NCBI GenBank assembly: GCA_046330455.1
Contig: JAXLSU010000003.1
Span: 62,001-126,000 of the forward strand
Origin: CAVQXR01 sp046330455
GTDB lineage: Bacteria; Actinomycetota; Thermoleophilia; Gaiellales; Gaiellaceae
Length of the DNA stretch: 64,000 nucleotides
Direction: 5' to 3'
Part shown: piece by piece, positions 8,941-17,846 of the stretch
How positions within the stretch are numbered: position 1 is the stretch's first letter
How the letters are laid out: each line of letters starts with the position of its first letter
Notes under the pieces: model-generated
Database searches by the model: none
What the model saw: the letters and a program-made list of their open reading frames with translations, nothing else
Told to the model about the DNA's origin: nothing
Made by a program: the position numbers and the translations under genes

Positions 8941-9709
8941 GGAGGACGTCCACGGGACCGTTCTGCCCACCGAGCTCGGTCAGGCCGTGCCGGACGGCGT
9001 CGGCAACGATCTCCCCGGCGCGCCTGGCCGCCTCCTCGAGCGACGCGCCCCGCGCGAGCAACGCGGTGAGGGCCGCAGAGTGGGTGCACCCCGACCCGTG
9101 CGTCGCGGCGGCGGGTATCCGCTCCACCGGGAGCTCGAGGTAGCGATCCGCGGTCAGCAGCGAGTCGACCGGGCGCTCGCCGTGGCCTCCGGTGATCAGC
9201 ACCGCCTGCGGGCCGAGCGCGAGCAGGGCCTCGGCGAGCGCGCGGCGATCGGCGTCGTCCGCGTAGGGAACGCCGGCGAGCGCACAGGCCTCGGGAAGAT
9301 TGGGCGTCACCACAGTCGCGAGGGGGAACAGCCGGGCGACGAGCGTCTCGATCGCTCCCGCGCGCAGGAGCGTCGCTCCCGAGGTCGACACCATCACCGG
9401 GTCGACGACGAGCGGGACCCGCCGGGGCGCGAGGTACGCGGCGACGGCCTCGATCGTCGGCGCGTCGAAGAGCATCCCGGTCTTCGCCGCGTCGACGCCG
9501 AGGTCGCCGAACACGGCGTCGAGCTGCGCGACGACGAACTCCGGGGGAACGACGTGGACTGCGCTGACACCGCGCGTGCTCTGGGCCGTGAGCGCGACGA
9601 TCGCCGTCATTCCATGGCAGCGGAGCCGGGCGAACGCCTTCAGGTCGGCCTGGATCCCTGCGCCCCCGCCCGAGTCCGAGCCCGCGATCGTGAGGCAGCG
9701 GGGCACCAT
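8924..9709 (-). CDS. thiD: Hydroxymethylpyrimidine/phosphomethylpyrimidine kinase
   Basis: The 261-aa ribokinase-fold enzyme phosphorylates HMP and HMP-P in thiamine synthesis. Signatures are LTIAGSDSGGGAGIQADLK at the N terminus, VVDPVMVSTSG, and the catalytic GSGCTHSAALTA near the C terminus. ATG 9709 fits the family start and lies eight bases after a TAGCCT hexamer; ATG 9727 is an upstream alternative. The promoter region is shared with the divergent helicase gene, whose ATG is 26 bases away. Confidence 0.92.
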   Translation of the reverse strand: MVPRCLTIAGSDSGGGAGIQADLKAFARLRCHGMTAIVALTAQSTRGVSAVHVVPPEFVVAQLDAVFGDLGVDAAKTGMLFDAPTIEAVAAYLAPRRVPLVVDPVMVSTSGATLLRAGAIETLVARLFPLATVVTPNLPEACALAGVPYADDADRRALAEALLALGPQAVLITGGHGERPVDSLLTADRYLELPVERIPAAATHGSGCTHSAALTALLARGASLEEAARRAGEIVADAVRHGLTELGGQNGPVDVLHVDDR

Positions 9710-9717
9710 CGGTCCGG

Positions 9718-9727
9718 AGGCTACCAT
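9718..9727. promoter_or_regulatory. Overlapping divergent -10 elements (thiD / helicase)
   Basis: Plus strand TACCAT (9722-9727) lies seven bases before ATG 9735. Minus strand TAGCCT (9723-9718) lies eight bases before ATG 9709. The two share the TA step at 9722-9723, so one symmetric element could fire both ways. Confidence 0.5.
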
Positions 9728-9734
9728 CGGCCGC

Positions 9735-11984
9735 ATGGCGACCCTCGCCGCACCCTGGGACGCGCTGCTGACCGGGGTCGAGATTGCCCACGCTGAGCAG
9801 GTCCCGCCCGTTCCGGCCCGGACCGTGGCCCTTCCGGAACCGCTCCACCCGAGCGTTCGCGAAGCCCTCCTCGGGCGCGGGATCTCGGAGCTGTACACCC
9901 ATCAGGCGGAGACCTTCGAGGCCGCACGACGGGGCGACCACGTGCTCGTCGCGAGCGGGACGGCCAGTGGCAAGACGCTCGCGTTCAACCTGCCCGTCCT
10001 CGACGCTCTCGCCGCCGATCCGAAGCAGCGGGCCCTCTATCTCTACCCCACCAAGGCCCTCGCCCAGGATCAGGCGCGCGCGCTCGCGTCGCTCGCCGTC
10101 CCGCGGGTGCGCGCCGCGATCTACGACGGCGATACCGAGGCGGAGCGACGCCGGCAGATCCGCCGCTGGGCGAACGTCGTGCTCACGAACCCGGACATGC
10201 TGAGCGTCGGCGTCCTGCCTCACCACGACCGCTGGGGTGACGTGCTCGCGAACCTGCGCTACGTCGTCGTCGACGAGGCTCACGTCTACCGCGGCGTCTT
10301 CGGCTCGCAGGTCGCGAACGTGCTGCGCCGCCTGCGCCGGCTCGCGGCGATCCACGGCGCCGACCCACAGTTCCTGCTCGCCTCGGCGACGATCGGCAAC
10401 CCCGCCGAGCTCGGAGCGAGCCTCCTCGGCGAGTCCGTGACGGTCGTCGACACGGACGGCGCCCCACGGGCGGGCCGCAGCATCGTCCTCTGGAACCCGG
10501 AGCTCGTCGATGCCGAGCTCGGCCTCCGGGCAAGCGCGCTCGGAGACGCCTCGCGCCTGCTCGCAGGCTTCGTGGAGCGCGGGCTGCGGACGATCTGCTT
10601 CGCGAAGAGCCGCAAGGCGACCGAGCTGATTCACCGGTTCGCGGCCGACCGGCTCGACCCGGCGCTCGCACAGCGGCTCTCGCCCTACCGCGCGGGCTAC
10701 ACGCCGGCGCAGCGGCGTGAGATCGAGCAGCGCCTCGTCGAGGGTGAGCTGCTGGGCGTCACGGCGACCGACGCGCTCGAGCTCGGAATCGACGTCGGCC
10801 TGCTCGACTGCGCGATCTCGGTCGGCTTCCCGGGCACGGTTGCCAGCCTTCGCCAGCAGTGGGGTCGGGCGGGACGGCGCGGTCACGGGCTCGCGCTCCT
10901 GATCGCGAGCGAGGACGCCCTCGACCAGTTCTTCATGCGTGAGCCCCCGGCGCTGCTGACCCGGCGCGTCGAGGCGGCGATCCTCGACCACGCCAATCCC
11001 CGCATCCTCGACGCCCACGTCCGGGCCGCCGCCTTCGAGGCGCCGATCGACGAGAGCGACCGCCGCTTCCTCGGCGACGAGGCACTCCGCAGGGCGGAAG
11101 CGCTCGCCGCCCGGCGCGAGCTGACACAGACCCCGGCAGGGTACGCCTGGGCGGGCCGCGACTATCCGGCCGGCCGGATCTCGCTGCGCAGCGCCACGCC
11201 CGAGACGATCGCCGTGGTCGAGGAGGACACGGGGCAGGTCGTGGGCACCGTCGAGGCCTCCCGCGCGCCTTCGACGGTTCACGACGGCGCGATCTACCTC
11301 CACCTCGGCGAGTCACTCCGCGTGCGAGAGCTCGACCTCGACGCCAGGGTGGCGCTCGTCGAGCCGTTCTCCGGTGACTACTACACACAGACGAAGCGGG
11401 AGACGACGGTCGCGATCGAGACCACCGCTCTCCGTGAGCACCGGCTCGGAGTCGAGCTGTGCTTCGGCACGATCTCCGTGACCGAGCAGGTCGTCGCCTT
11501 CCAGAAGAAGCACGTCGCGACGGGGCAGGCCTTCGAGCTCACGCCGCTCGCATTGCCCCCGCAGACGTTCCTGACCGAGGCCGTCTGGTTCTGCCCCGGG
11601 CCCGGGCACCTGTCCGGATCGGAGGCCATGCCGCGGCTCCTCGGCACGCTGCACGCGGCCGAGCATGCCCTGATCGCCCTGCTCCCGCTCTGGGCGATGT
11701 GCGATCGCTGGGACCTCGGCGGGCTCTCGACCAACATGCACCACGACACCGGCAGGCCGACGATCTTCGTCTACGACGGCCATCCGGGCGGGGTCGGGAT
11801 CGCGGAGCGCGGGTTCTCCCGGTTCGAGGGCTGGGCCGGAGACACCGCGGCGCTGCTCTCGGGCTGCCGGTGCGAGCGAGGCTGTCCCTCGTGCGTCCAG
11901 TCCCCGAAGTGCGGAAACCTGAACGAGCCGCTCGACAAGGCCGGCGCGCTCGCCCTGCTGCGGCGGCTGCTGGCGAGCGTCTGA
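9735..11984 (+). CDS. DEAD/DEAH helicase with C-terminal four-Cys domain (MrfA/YprA/Hrq1-like)
   Basis: The 749 aa carry a superfamily 2 helicase core. Motif I is ASGTASGKT (about residue 74), motif II VVDEAHVY (about 177), motif III ASAT, and motif VI QQWGRAGRRGHG. A C-terminal DUF1998-type region ends in CRCERGCPSCVQSPKCGN, the four-cysteine metal site of MrfA. In Bacillus MrfA repairs mitomycin crosslinks independently of UvrABC; a DNA-repair role here is by family. The translated frame extends upstream, but ATG 9735 follows a TACCAT hexamer and is the family start. It ends in a repeat-bearing convergent gap. Confidence 0.85.
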   Translation: MATLAAPWDALLTGVEIAHAEQVPPVPARTVALPEPLHPSVREALLGRGISELYTHQAETFEAARRGDHVLVASGTASGKTLAFNLPVLDALAADPKQRALYLYPTKALAQDQARALASLAVPRVRAAIYDGDTEAERRRQIRRWANVVLTNPDMLSVGVLPHHDRWGDVLANLRYVVVDEAHVYRGVFGSQVANVLRRLRRLAAIHGADPQFLLASATIGNPAELGASLLGESVTVVDTDGAPRAGRSIVLWNPELVDAELGLRASALGDASRLLAGFVERGLRTICFAKSRKATELIHRFAADRLDPALAQRLSPYRAGYTPAQRREIEQRLVEGELLGVTATDALELGIDVGLLDCAISVGFPGTVASLRQQWGRAGRRGHGLALLIASEDALDQFFMREPPALLTRRVEAAILDHANPRILDAHVRAAAFEAPIDESDRRFLGDEALRRAEALAARRELTQTPAGYAWAGRDYPAGRISLRSATPETIAVVEEDTGQVVGTVEASRAPSTVHDGAIYLHLGESLRVRELDLDARVALVEPFSGDYYTQTKRETTVAIETTALREHRLGVELCFGTISVTEQVVAFQKKHVATGQAFELTPLALPPQTFLTEAVWFCPGPGHLSGSEAMPRLLGTLHAAEHALIALLPLWAMCDRWDLGGLSTNMHHDTGRPTIFVYDGHPGGVGIAERGFSRFEGWAGDTAALLSGCRCERGCPSCVQSPKCGNLNEPLDKAGALALLRRLLASV

Positions 11985-12190
11985 CGCCCCGTGCGCTTGC
12001 GGGCGGGATCAGATCCCGCCCCTACAACCCCTTCCCCGGGTTGACGGGCGCCGCCGGGCCCGGCATCGCCAACGCGACGGGCGGGATGAGACCCCGCCCG
12101 CACACACCCCTCACCCGGGCACGGTCGGGCCGTAGGGGTCGGATCTCATCCGACCCGGCCGGGCGAAGCCCGGCGAGCGAACCGCGCCCG
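11985..12190. repeat. Cluster of palindromic interspersed repeats, first locus
   Basis: This 206-base convergent gap holds three related palindromes. At 12003-12021 GGCGGGATC and GATCCCGCC flank one base. At 12079-12099 GGGCGGG and CCCGCCC flank seven bases. At 12137-12157 GGGTCGGAT and ATCCGACCC flank three bases, in the opposite orientation. Two are followed by CCTACA/CCTACG-like tails. A separate hairpin (GCCGGGC, GAA loop, GCCCGGC, about 12159-12175) follows. The same family recurs at 27778-28035. Transcription ends from both sides meet here, so the hairpins may also terminate transcription. Confidence 0.7.
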
Positions 12191-12646
12191 CTACAGGGCG
12201 CGAAGCGCCAGCTCGACGGCCTCCTCGGGAGTCGCCGCCCGCACGATCCCCTCGCCCGCGATCGGCTGCGCGGTGCCGAGCACGACAACGGGTCGGCCGA
12301 CCTTTCGGGCGAGCGCGATCTCCGAGGCCGTCCCCCACTCACCGCCGACCGCGATCACGGCCTCGCCGCTCGCCGCCACCGCGAGGTTTCGCGCATGCCC
12401 GATCCCGGTGGCGACAGCGTGCTCGATCCACCTGTTCGCCTCCGCGATCGACTCGCCCGGGAGGATCCCGATCGTCGTCCCGCCGGCCTCCCTGGCCCCG
12501 CGCGAGACTGCCTCCATCACGCCGCCGAGGCCGCCGCAGACCACCGTGCAGCCCCGCGAGGCGAGCAGGCGACCGACGGCCTCCGCCGCCCGGATCAGGT
12601 CCGGTGATGCGTTCGCGGCGCCGACCACGGAGATCTGGCGACCCAT
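12191..12646 (-). CDS. LOG/SLOG-family protein (TIGR00725-like)
   Basis: The 151-aa Rossmann-like protein resembles the lysine-decarboxylase-annotated LOG family. It has CGGLGGVMEAVSRGA and AVGGEWGTASEIALA, the latter replacing the PGGxGTxxE of cytokinin-activating LOG enzymes. This divergent branch is uncharacterised and a nucleotide ligand is plausible. ATG 12646 lies nine bases after TACCAT (12661-12656), suggesting a leaderless mRNA. It diverges from the NDH-2 gene with a 26-base gap. Confidence 0.75.
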   Translation of the reverse strand: MGRQISVVGAANASPDLIRAAEAVGRLLASRGCTVVCGGLGGVMEAVSRGAREAGGTTIGILPGESIAEANRWIEHAVATGIGHARNLAVAASGEAVIAVGGEWGTASEIALARKVGRPVVVLGTAQPIAGEGIVRAATPEEAVELALRAL

Positions 12647-12655
12647 GCCCCGCCG

Positions 12656-12665
12656 ATGGTAGAAG
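12656..12665. promoter_or_regulatory. Overlapping divergent -10 elements (LOG protein / NDH-2)
   Basis: Minus strand TACCAT (12661-12656) precedes ATG 12646 by nine bases. Plus strand TAGAAG (12660-12665), a weaker match, precedes ATG 12673 by seven bases. They share the TA at 12660-12661. Confidence 0.4.
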
Positions 12666-12672
12666 AACGGTC

Positions 12673-13947
12673 ATGGAGCGGCGACCGGCGCGGGGCGGGA
12701 CCCTGATCCTCGGCGGGGGGTTCGCCGGCGCCTGGGTGACGAGGAGGCTCGGGAGAAGCGGGGCGACGATCGTGAGCCCGGAGAACTTCATGCTCTTCAC
12801 GCCGATCCTTCCGGAGGCCGCCGCCGGCACGCTCGAGCCCCGGCACACCGTCGTTCCCCTGCGGGAGATGTGCCCGCATGCCGAGCTCCTGCTCGGCAGG
12901 GTCGTCGCGCTCGACGCCGACCGCCGTGAGGTCGTCGTCGAGGGCGAGCTCGGCTCCTCCACGGTCGCCTACGAGCGGCTCGTCGTCGCTCTCGGCGCGA
13001 TCACGAGGACGTTCCCGATCCCGGGCCTCGCCGAGCACGGAGTCGGGTTCAAGACGCTCGCCGACGCGATCCACCTCCGCAACCACGTGCTCCGTCAGCT
13101 CGAGCTCGCCGCCGGCGAACCGGATCCCGACCGCCGGGCGGCACGGCTCGGGTTCGTCTTCGTGGGCGGCGGCTATGCGGGCGTCGAGGCCCTCGCCGAG
13201 CTCCATGACCTCGCCCGTGACGCCCTGCGCTTCTACCCGAGCCTGCGCGGGGTGCCGCAACGGTGGGTCCTCGTCGAGGCTGCGCCGCGGATCCTCGCAG
13301 AGATCCCGTCGCGGCTCGGCGAGTACGCAGCCCGTCAGCTCGAGCGGCGCGGGATCGAGCTGCGATACGAGACCCGGCTCGAGGCCGTCGATCCCGGAGC
13401 CGCCACCCTCTCGACGGGCGACCGGGTCCCCGCCAACACCGTCGTCTGGACGGCGGGTGTGAAGGCGAACCCCCTGCTCGCGAGGCTGGGGCTCCCCCTC
13501 GACGCGAGGGGACGGGTCCTCGTCGATGGCAGCCTCCAGGTCGAGGAGCACCCCGACATCTGGGCGCTCGGCGATTGCGCGGCCGTCCCGAACGCCGCCA
13601 CCCCCGGCCGGACCGACCCGCCGACCTGTCAGCACGCGCTCCGCCAGGCCCGGACGCTCGCCCGCAATCTCGAGGCCGTACGAGAGGGACGCCCGCCGCA
13701 GACCTACCGCTACCGGATGCTCGGCCAGGCCGCCAGCCTGGGACGCCACAGGGGGATCGCCGACGCCATGGGGCTACGGCTCTCGGGCTTCCCGGGCTGG
13801 TTCTTCACGCGCACGTACCACCTGCTGCAGCTCCCGCTCGCCTCACGCAAGCTCCGCGTCGTCGTCGACTGGACGACGGCGCTGCTCTTTCGCCGCGACA
13901 TCGCGGAGCTCGGCACGCTCGGGCACCCGCCGAGGCTCGGCGAGTGA
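12673..13947 (+). CDS. ndh: Type II NADH:quinone oxidoreductase (NDH-2)
   Basis: The 424-aa peripheral membrane flavoprotein would pass electrons from NADH to (mena)quinone without pumping protons. The FAD-binding GGGFAGAWVTRRL is at residues about 13-26. The NAD-binding FVGGGYAGVEALAEL is near residue 160, VVWTAGVKANPL near 260 and the FAD motif IWALGDCAAVP near 297. The C-terminal amphipathic segment (FPGWFFTRTYHLLQLP) fits membrane docking. ATG 12673 is the family start. Confidence 0.88.
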   Translation: MERRPARGGTLILGGGFAGAWVTRRLGRSGATIVSPENFMLFTPILPEAAAGTLEPRHTVVPLREMCPHAELLLGRVVALDADRREVVVEGELGSSTVAYERLVVALGAITRTFPIPGLAEHGVGFKTLADAIHLRNHVLRQLELAAGEPDPDRRAARLGFVFVGGGYAGVEALAELHDLARDALRFYPSLRGVPQRWVLVEAAPRILAEIPSRLGEYAARQLERRGIELRYETRLEAVDPGAATLSTGDRVPANTVVWTAGVKANPLLARLGLPLDARGRVLVDGSLQVEEHPDIWALGDCAAVPNAATPGRTDPPTCQHALRQARTLARNLEAVREGRPPQTYRYRMLGQAASLGRHRGIADAMGLRLSGFPGWFFTRTYHLLQLPLASRKLRVVVDWTTALLFRRDIAELGTLGHPPRLGE

Positions 13948-13962
13948 GCGACCGCCCGCGAC

Positions 13963-15867
13963 CTACCCCCTGAGCGAGTCGAGCGCCTTCCGGATCGACT
14001 GGGCGCCCCCGAGCGCGGGGGCGAACAGATCCCCGGCGGCGGCGACGCGGTCGAGGACGACGCCCATGGTGAACGCCCGCGGGTCGAGGGACGGCGTCAG
14101 CTCGTCCCAGCGAAGCGGCGTCGATACCGGCGCGCCGGGGTGCGGACGTACGGAGTAGACGGACGCGATCGTGGCTCCCTCCCGGTTCTGGTTCGCATCG
14201 ACCAGCACGCCGCGACGCTTTGCTCGCGCCCACTCGGTCGTCACCAGCGCCGGATGGGTACGGGCGAGCGTTGCGGCGACGATCGCTGCAAGGTCGCGAG
14301 AGTCGGCGAACGTCGAGCGCCGTGTGACCGGAACGAGGACGTGGATCCCGTCGGCGCCGCTCGTCTTCGGGTAGGAGGCGAGGCCGACGAGGTCGAGCAA
14401 CTGCTTCACGAGCAGCGCCACCTCGACGGCGGCCTCGAACGGGGTTCCCTCGGCCGGATCGAGATCGAACAGGACCGCGTCCGGGCGGTCCGGCCGGTCG
14501 ACCCTCGAGAGCCAGACGTTCAGGTCGATGCAGCCCATGTTCACCATCCAGAGCAGCGCCAGCTCGTCGTTCACGAGCGGGTAGCGGATGGTGCGGGAGC
14601 GCTTGCCGGCCCTCGACGTCGCCGGAAACGGCCGGGTCGCGATCCAGGCCGGCATGTGAGACGGGGCGTCCTTCTGGAAGAAGTGCCCTCCCTCGATCCC
14701 GTCGGGAAAGCGCTTCATCGTGAACGGCCTCGCCCGCAGGTGCGGCACGAGCACCGGCGCGATCCGGCGGTAGTAGTCGAGCAGGTCGCCCTTCGTGATC
14801 CCCTCACCGGGCCAGAACAGCTTGTCCTGGTTGCCGAGCCTGAGCGTGTGCCTTCCCACACAGACCTCCTCCTCCGGCGGGCGCTCGCGACGTACGGCGG
14901 CTACAGGCTTGTCCTCCCGAAGCCCCCGGTAGGACGGCGCCCGCAGCTTCCCGTCCGGCGTCCACTCGGCGAACTCGACCTCGCAGACGAGCACGGGCTC
15001 GACCCACACGACCTCGCCCGGACGCACTCTCGGCATTCGCGGGGCGACGCGAAACGGCGGTGTCGCCCGCTCGAGCGGTTGCAGGCGCGCGAGGAGCGCC
15101 TCGAGCTCGGTGTCGGTGAAGCCGGTGCCGCAGTTGCCGGCCCAGCGCAGCTCACCGCCCTCGTGGACTGCGAGCACGAGAGCGCCCAGGGCGCCTGTGC
15201 GGCGGCCCGCACCCCTCGTGTAGCCGGCGATCACGAGCTCCTGCCGCTCGTGCACCTTCACCTTCAGCCAGTCCCGCGTACGCTTTCCGGCCCGGTAGCG
15301 CGAATCGACGCGCTTGGCGATCACCCCCTCGAGTCGCTGCTCCCGGGCCGCCGCGAACAGCGCCTCGCCGTCCTCGAAGGCCGCCGAGAGCTGCACCGAG
15401 GGCTCGGACGGGTCGAGCAACGCCTCGAGCCGACGGCGACGCTCCCGCCAGGGAAGCTCGACGAGCGAGTCGCCGTCGAGCTCGAGCAGGTCGAAGACGT
15501 AGTAGGCAAGACGGGGCCCGCCCCGCTGGAGCTCGGCGAAGCTCGGCCGGCCCGTGCCGTCGAAGGCGACGACCTCACCGTCCACGGTGCACTCCGGTGA
15601 CCGCAGCGCTCCCGGGAGCGCCCGGGCGACCGACGGGAAGCGTCCCGTCAGGTCGTTCCCCGTCCGGCTCAGAAGCATCGTCTCGCCGCCGCGCACGGCA
15701 CCGAGCGCGCGGAACCCGTCCCACTTGATCTCGAACGTCCAGCCCGGGCCGGACGGGATGCTCGCAGAGAGCGTCGCGAGCATCGGCTCCGGGATCCGGG
15801 CGGAAATCCGACGATCCCCGTCCTCCGCCGCTCGCTCGCGGTTGGAAGCAGTGCTGTCAGAACTCAC
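13963..15867 (-). CDS. ligD: ATP-dependent DNA ligase LigD (ligase-polymerase, no nuclease domain)
   Basis: This 634-aa protein would seal and fill broken ends in non-homologous end joining, normally with Ku, which is not in this window. The ligase domain comes first, with adenylation motif EIKWDGFR near residue 47, DGEVVAF and the nucleotidyl motif WLKVK. The primase-polymerase domain follows from about residue 340 (NQDKLFWP, DLDPAEGTPFEAA, TSGADGIHVLVP). There is no phosphoesterase domain, so the order LIG-POL resembles Bacillus LigD and not the POL-PE-LIG of mycobacteria. GTG 15867 sits between 6-base inverted arms TGTCAG and CTGACA. Confidence 0.9.
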   Translation of the reverse strand: MSSDSTASNRERAAEDGDRRISARIPEPMLATLSASIPSGPGWTFEIKWDGFRALGAVRGGETMLLSRTGNDLTGRFPSVARALPGALRSPECTVDGEVVAFDGTGRPSFAELQRGGPRLAYYVFDLLELDGDSLVELPWRERRRRLEALLDPSEPSVQLSAAFEDGEALFAAAREQRLEGVIAKRVDSRYRAGKRTRDWLKVKVHERQELVIAGYTRGAGRRTGALGALVLAVHEGGELRWAGNCGTGFTDTELEALLARLQPLERATPPFRVAPRMPRVRPGEVVWVEPVLVCEVEFAEWTPDGKLRAPSYRGLREDKPVAAVRRERPPEEEVCVGRHTLRLGNQDKLFWPGEGITKGDLLDYYRRIAPVLVPHLRARPFTMKRFPDGIEGGHFFQKDAPSHMPAWIATRPFPATSRAGKRSRTIRYPLVNDELALLWMVNMGCIDLNVWLSRVDRPDRPDAVLFDLDPAEGTPFEAAVEVALLVKQLLDLVGLASYPKTSGADGIHVLVPVTRRSTFADSRDLAAIVAATLARTHPALVTTEWARAKRRGVLVDANQNREGATIASVYSVRPHPGAPVSTPLRWDELTPSLDPRAFTMGVVLDRVAAAGDLFAPALGGAQSIRKALDSLRG

Positions 15868-15939
15868 GGTAGGCTGACAACCCCGGGGAAAAGCCTGTGG
15901 ATTCCGTGGATACGGCCACGCGGCCCGGTCGGCCTCCGC

Positions 15940-16923
15940 CTAGCCTGCGAGCACGCCCATCCGGCGGAACTTCGCCCGCCTCAACCCGCGCCGCTCGCCG
16001 GGATCGAGCACGATCAGCTCGCCGAGCGCACCGCGAAGCGACTCCCCGAGCAGGCGTGCGGCCTCGTCCGGGCCGGCGTGGGCGCCGCCGGGCGGCTCGG
16101 GAACGATCCCGTCGATCACGCCGAGGTCGAGGCAGTGCCGCGCGTCGGGCTTGAGCGCCGCCGCCGCCTTCACCTTCTGCCCCCCGTCCCGCCACAGGAT
16201 CGCCGCGCAGCCCTCGGGCGAGATCACGGAGTAGATCGCGTTCTCCTGCATCAGCACCCTGTCGGCGACCGCGAGCGCGACCGCGCCGCCCGAGCCGCCC
16301 TCACCGATCACGCAGGCGACCGACGGGCTCGGAAGCTGCGCCATCGTGAGCTGCGAGCGGGCGATCCAGCCCGCCTGTCCGTGCTGCTCGGCCTGGACGC
16401 CAGGATAGGCGCCGGGCGTGTCGACGAGGGAGATGAGCGGGAAGCCGTGGCGGCCCGCGATCTCCATCGCCCTGATCGCCTTCCGGTAGCCCTCGGGGCT
16501 CGCCATCCCGAACCGCCGCCGCACGTTCTCGTGGATGTCGCGGCCCTTCTGGTGCCCGACGAGCGCGACGGTGCGGCCGTCGAAGCGCCCGAGCCCGGCA
16601 ACGATCGCCTGGTCGTCCTGGTCGGTACGGTCGCCCCGGAGCTCGATGAAGTCGTCGAAGAGCCGCTCGACGTAGTCGAGGGTGTACGGTCGCTCGCGGT
16701 GCCGGGCGAGCTCGACTGCGTGCCAGACCTCGTCCTCGGTCGGCTCCCGCTCGATCTCCTCGATCTGGCGGCGCAGGCGCTCCATCTCGGTCGAGACGCC
16801 GACGCCGCGGAGCTGGCGCTGGAGCTCCTGGAGCTTCGCGTAGCGATCGCGGAGGCGCAGCACCTCCCCCAGCCCCTGCAACCGCCCCGACGGCGTCCTC
16901 TCGGGGGTCTGCTCAGACGTCAT
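15940..16923 (-). CDS. accA: Acetyl-CoA carboxylase carboxyltransferase subunit alpha
   Basis: With AccD this 327-aa subunit transfers CO2 from carboxybiotin to acetyl-CoA, giving malonyl-CoA. Markers are the N-terminal coiled coil (LQELQRQLRG), PEGYRKAIRAMEIAGRHGFPLI, DTPGAYPG and GEGGSGGA. The start overlaps the end of accD by 11 bases. Most well-studied actinobacteria use single-chain acyl-CoA carboxylases, so split AccA/AccD favours a deep lineage. Confidence 0.95.
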   Translation of the reverse strand: MTSEQTPERTPSGRLQGLGEVLRLRDRYAKLQELQRQLRGVGVSTEMERLRRQIEEIEREPTEDEVWHAVELARHRERPYTLDYVERLFDDFIELRGDRTDQDDQAIVAGLGRFDGRTVALVGHQKGRDIHENVRRRFGMASPEGYRKAIRAMEIAGRHGFPLISLVDTPGAYPGVQAEQHGQAGWIARSQLTMAQLPSPSVACVIGEGGSGGAVALAVADRVLMQENAIYSVISPEGCAAILWRDGGQKVKAAAALKPDARHCLDLGVIDGIVPEPPGGAHAGPDEAARLLGESLRGALGELIVLDPGERRGLRRAKFRRMGVLAG

Positions 16924-17779
16924 GCACGAACAACGAGAGGAGGCGGCCGAGGAACGGCTTCAGCTGGTCGCGAGACACGACGGCGTCGAGATGCCCGTGG
17001 CGGAGGTTCGCTTCGCTCATCCCGAAGTCCTCGGGCAGCTTCTCGCGAGTCGTCTCCTGCACGACCCGCGGGCCGGCGAAGGAGAGCAGGGCGCCTGGCT
17101 CTGCCACCACGAAGTCCCCGAGGCTGGCGAAGCTCGCGACCACGCCCCCGGTCGTCGGGTGCGCCATGAGCACGATGAAGGCGCAGCGGGCCTCGCGGAG
17201 CGCGTCCACGGCGCAGACCGTCTTCGGCATCTGCATCAGGGAGAGGATGCCCTCCTGCATCCGGGCACCGCCCGACGCGGTGACGCAGACGAGCGGCACC
17301 TGACGGTCGGCGGCGCGCTCGCAGGCGCGGGCGAGCTTCTCCCCGACCACGCTACCCATGGAGCCGCCCATGAAGCCGAAGTCCATGACGGCGAGCTCGC
17401 AGTCGCGCCGCTCGATCTTCGCCGAGCCCGTGACGATCGCATCCCCGATGCCGGACGAGATCTCGGCCTCGGCGAGCCGCTCCTTGTAGGGCCTCAGATC
17501 GAAGAACGACAGCGGGTCGTCGGAGCGCAGGTCGGTGTCCGCCTCCACGAACGTCCCTCCGTCCGCGAGCTGTGCGATCCGCTCGCGCGCCGGGACGGGG
17601 AAGTGATGTCCGCACTGGCTGCAAATCCGGAGCGTGCGTTCCAGCTCGTCGCTGCGATAGTGCGAATCGCACCTCGGGCAGGTGTTCGGGTCGCGCCTGG
17701 CCGGTGGACCCTGGGAAGCCGCAGGGCCGTCGGGCGAGGCGTCGCCACGCTCGATCGAGACGTCGATCCGGCTCGCCAT
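16913..17779 (-). CDS. accD: Acetyl-CoA carboxylase carboxyltransferase subunit beta
   Basis: The 288-aa partner of AccA has an N-terminal zinc ribbon, CPRC and CSQCGHHF (residues about 34-58). The carboxyltransferase core shows GFMGGSMGSVVGEK, TASGGARMQEG and MAHPTTGGVVASFA. ATG 17779 lies nine bases after TACAAT, so accD-accA can be transcribed apart from the upstream fab genes. AccB and AccC are not in the window. Confidence 0.95.
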   Translation of the reverse strand: MASRIDVSIERGDASPDGPAASQGPPARRDPNTCPRCDSHYRSDELERTLRICSQCGHHFPVPARERIAQLADGGTFVEADTDLRSDDPLSFFDLRPYKERLAEAEISSGIGDAIVTGSAKIERRDCELAVMDFGFMGGSMGSVVGEKLARACERAADRQVPLVCVTASGGARMQEGILSLMQMPKTVCAVDALREARCAFIVLMAHPTTGGVVASFASLGDFVVAEPGALLSFAGPRVVQETTREKLPEDFGMSEANLRHGHLDAVVSRDQLKPFLGRLLSLFVHDV

Positions 17780-17788
17780 GACCCCGGC

Positions 17789-17794
17789 ATTGTA
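17789..17794 (-). promoter_or_regulatory. -10 hexamer of accD
   Basis: TACAAT reads on the minus strand nine bases before ATG 17779, in the 67-base gap after the GNAT gene. It implies a separate, probably leaderless accD-accA transcript. Confidence 0.55.
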
Positions 17795-17846
17795 GGCAGG
17801 ACGCCTCCGCGCGACGAGGCCGGACGCCGGTCGGGCCGCGGCGCGC

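Noticed and set aside
9700..9740. TPP riboswitch ahead of thiD-thiL
   Set aside because: The divergent starts are 26 bases apart, leaving no space for the aptamer.
11985..12190. A CRISPR array in the repeat-bearing gap
   Set aside because: The repeats are degenerate, palindromic, in both orientations and irregularly spaced, without uniform spacers, and no cas genes are present.
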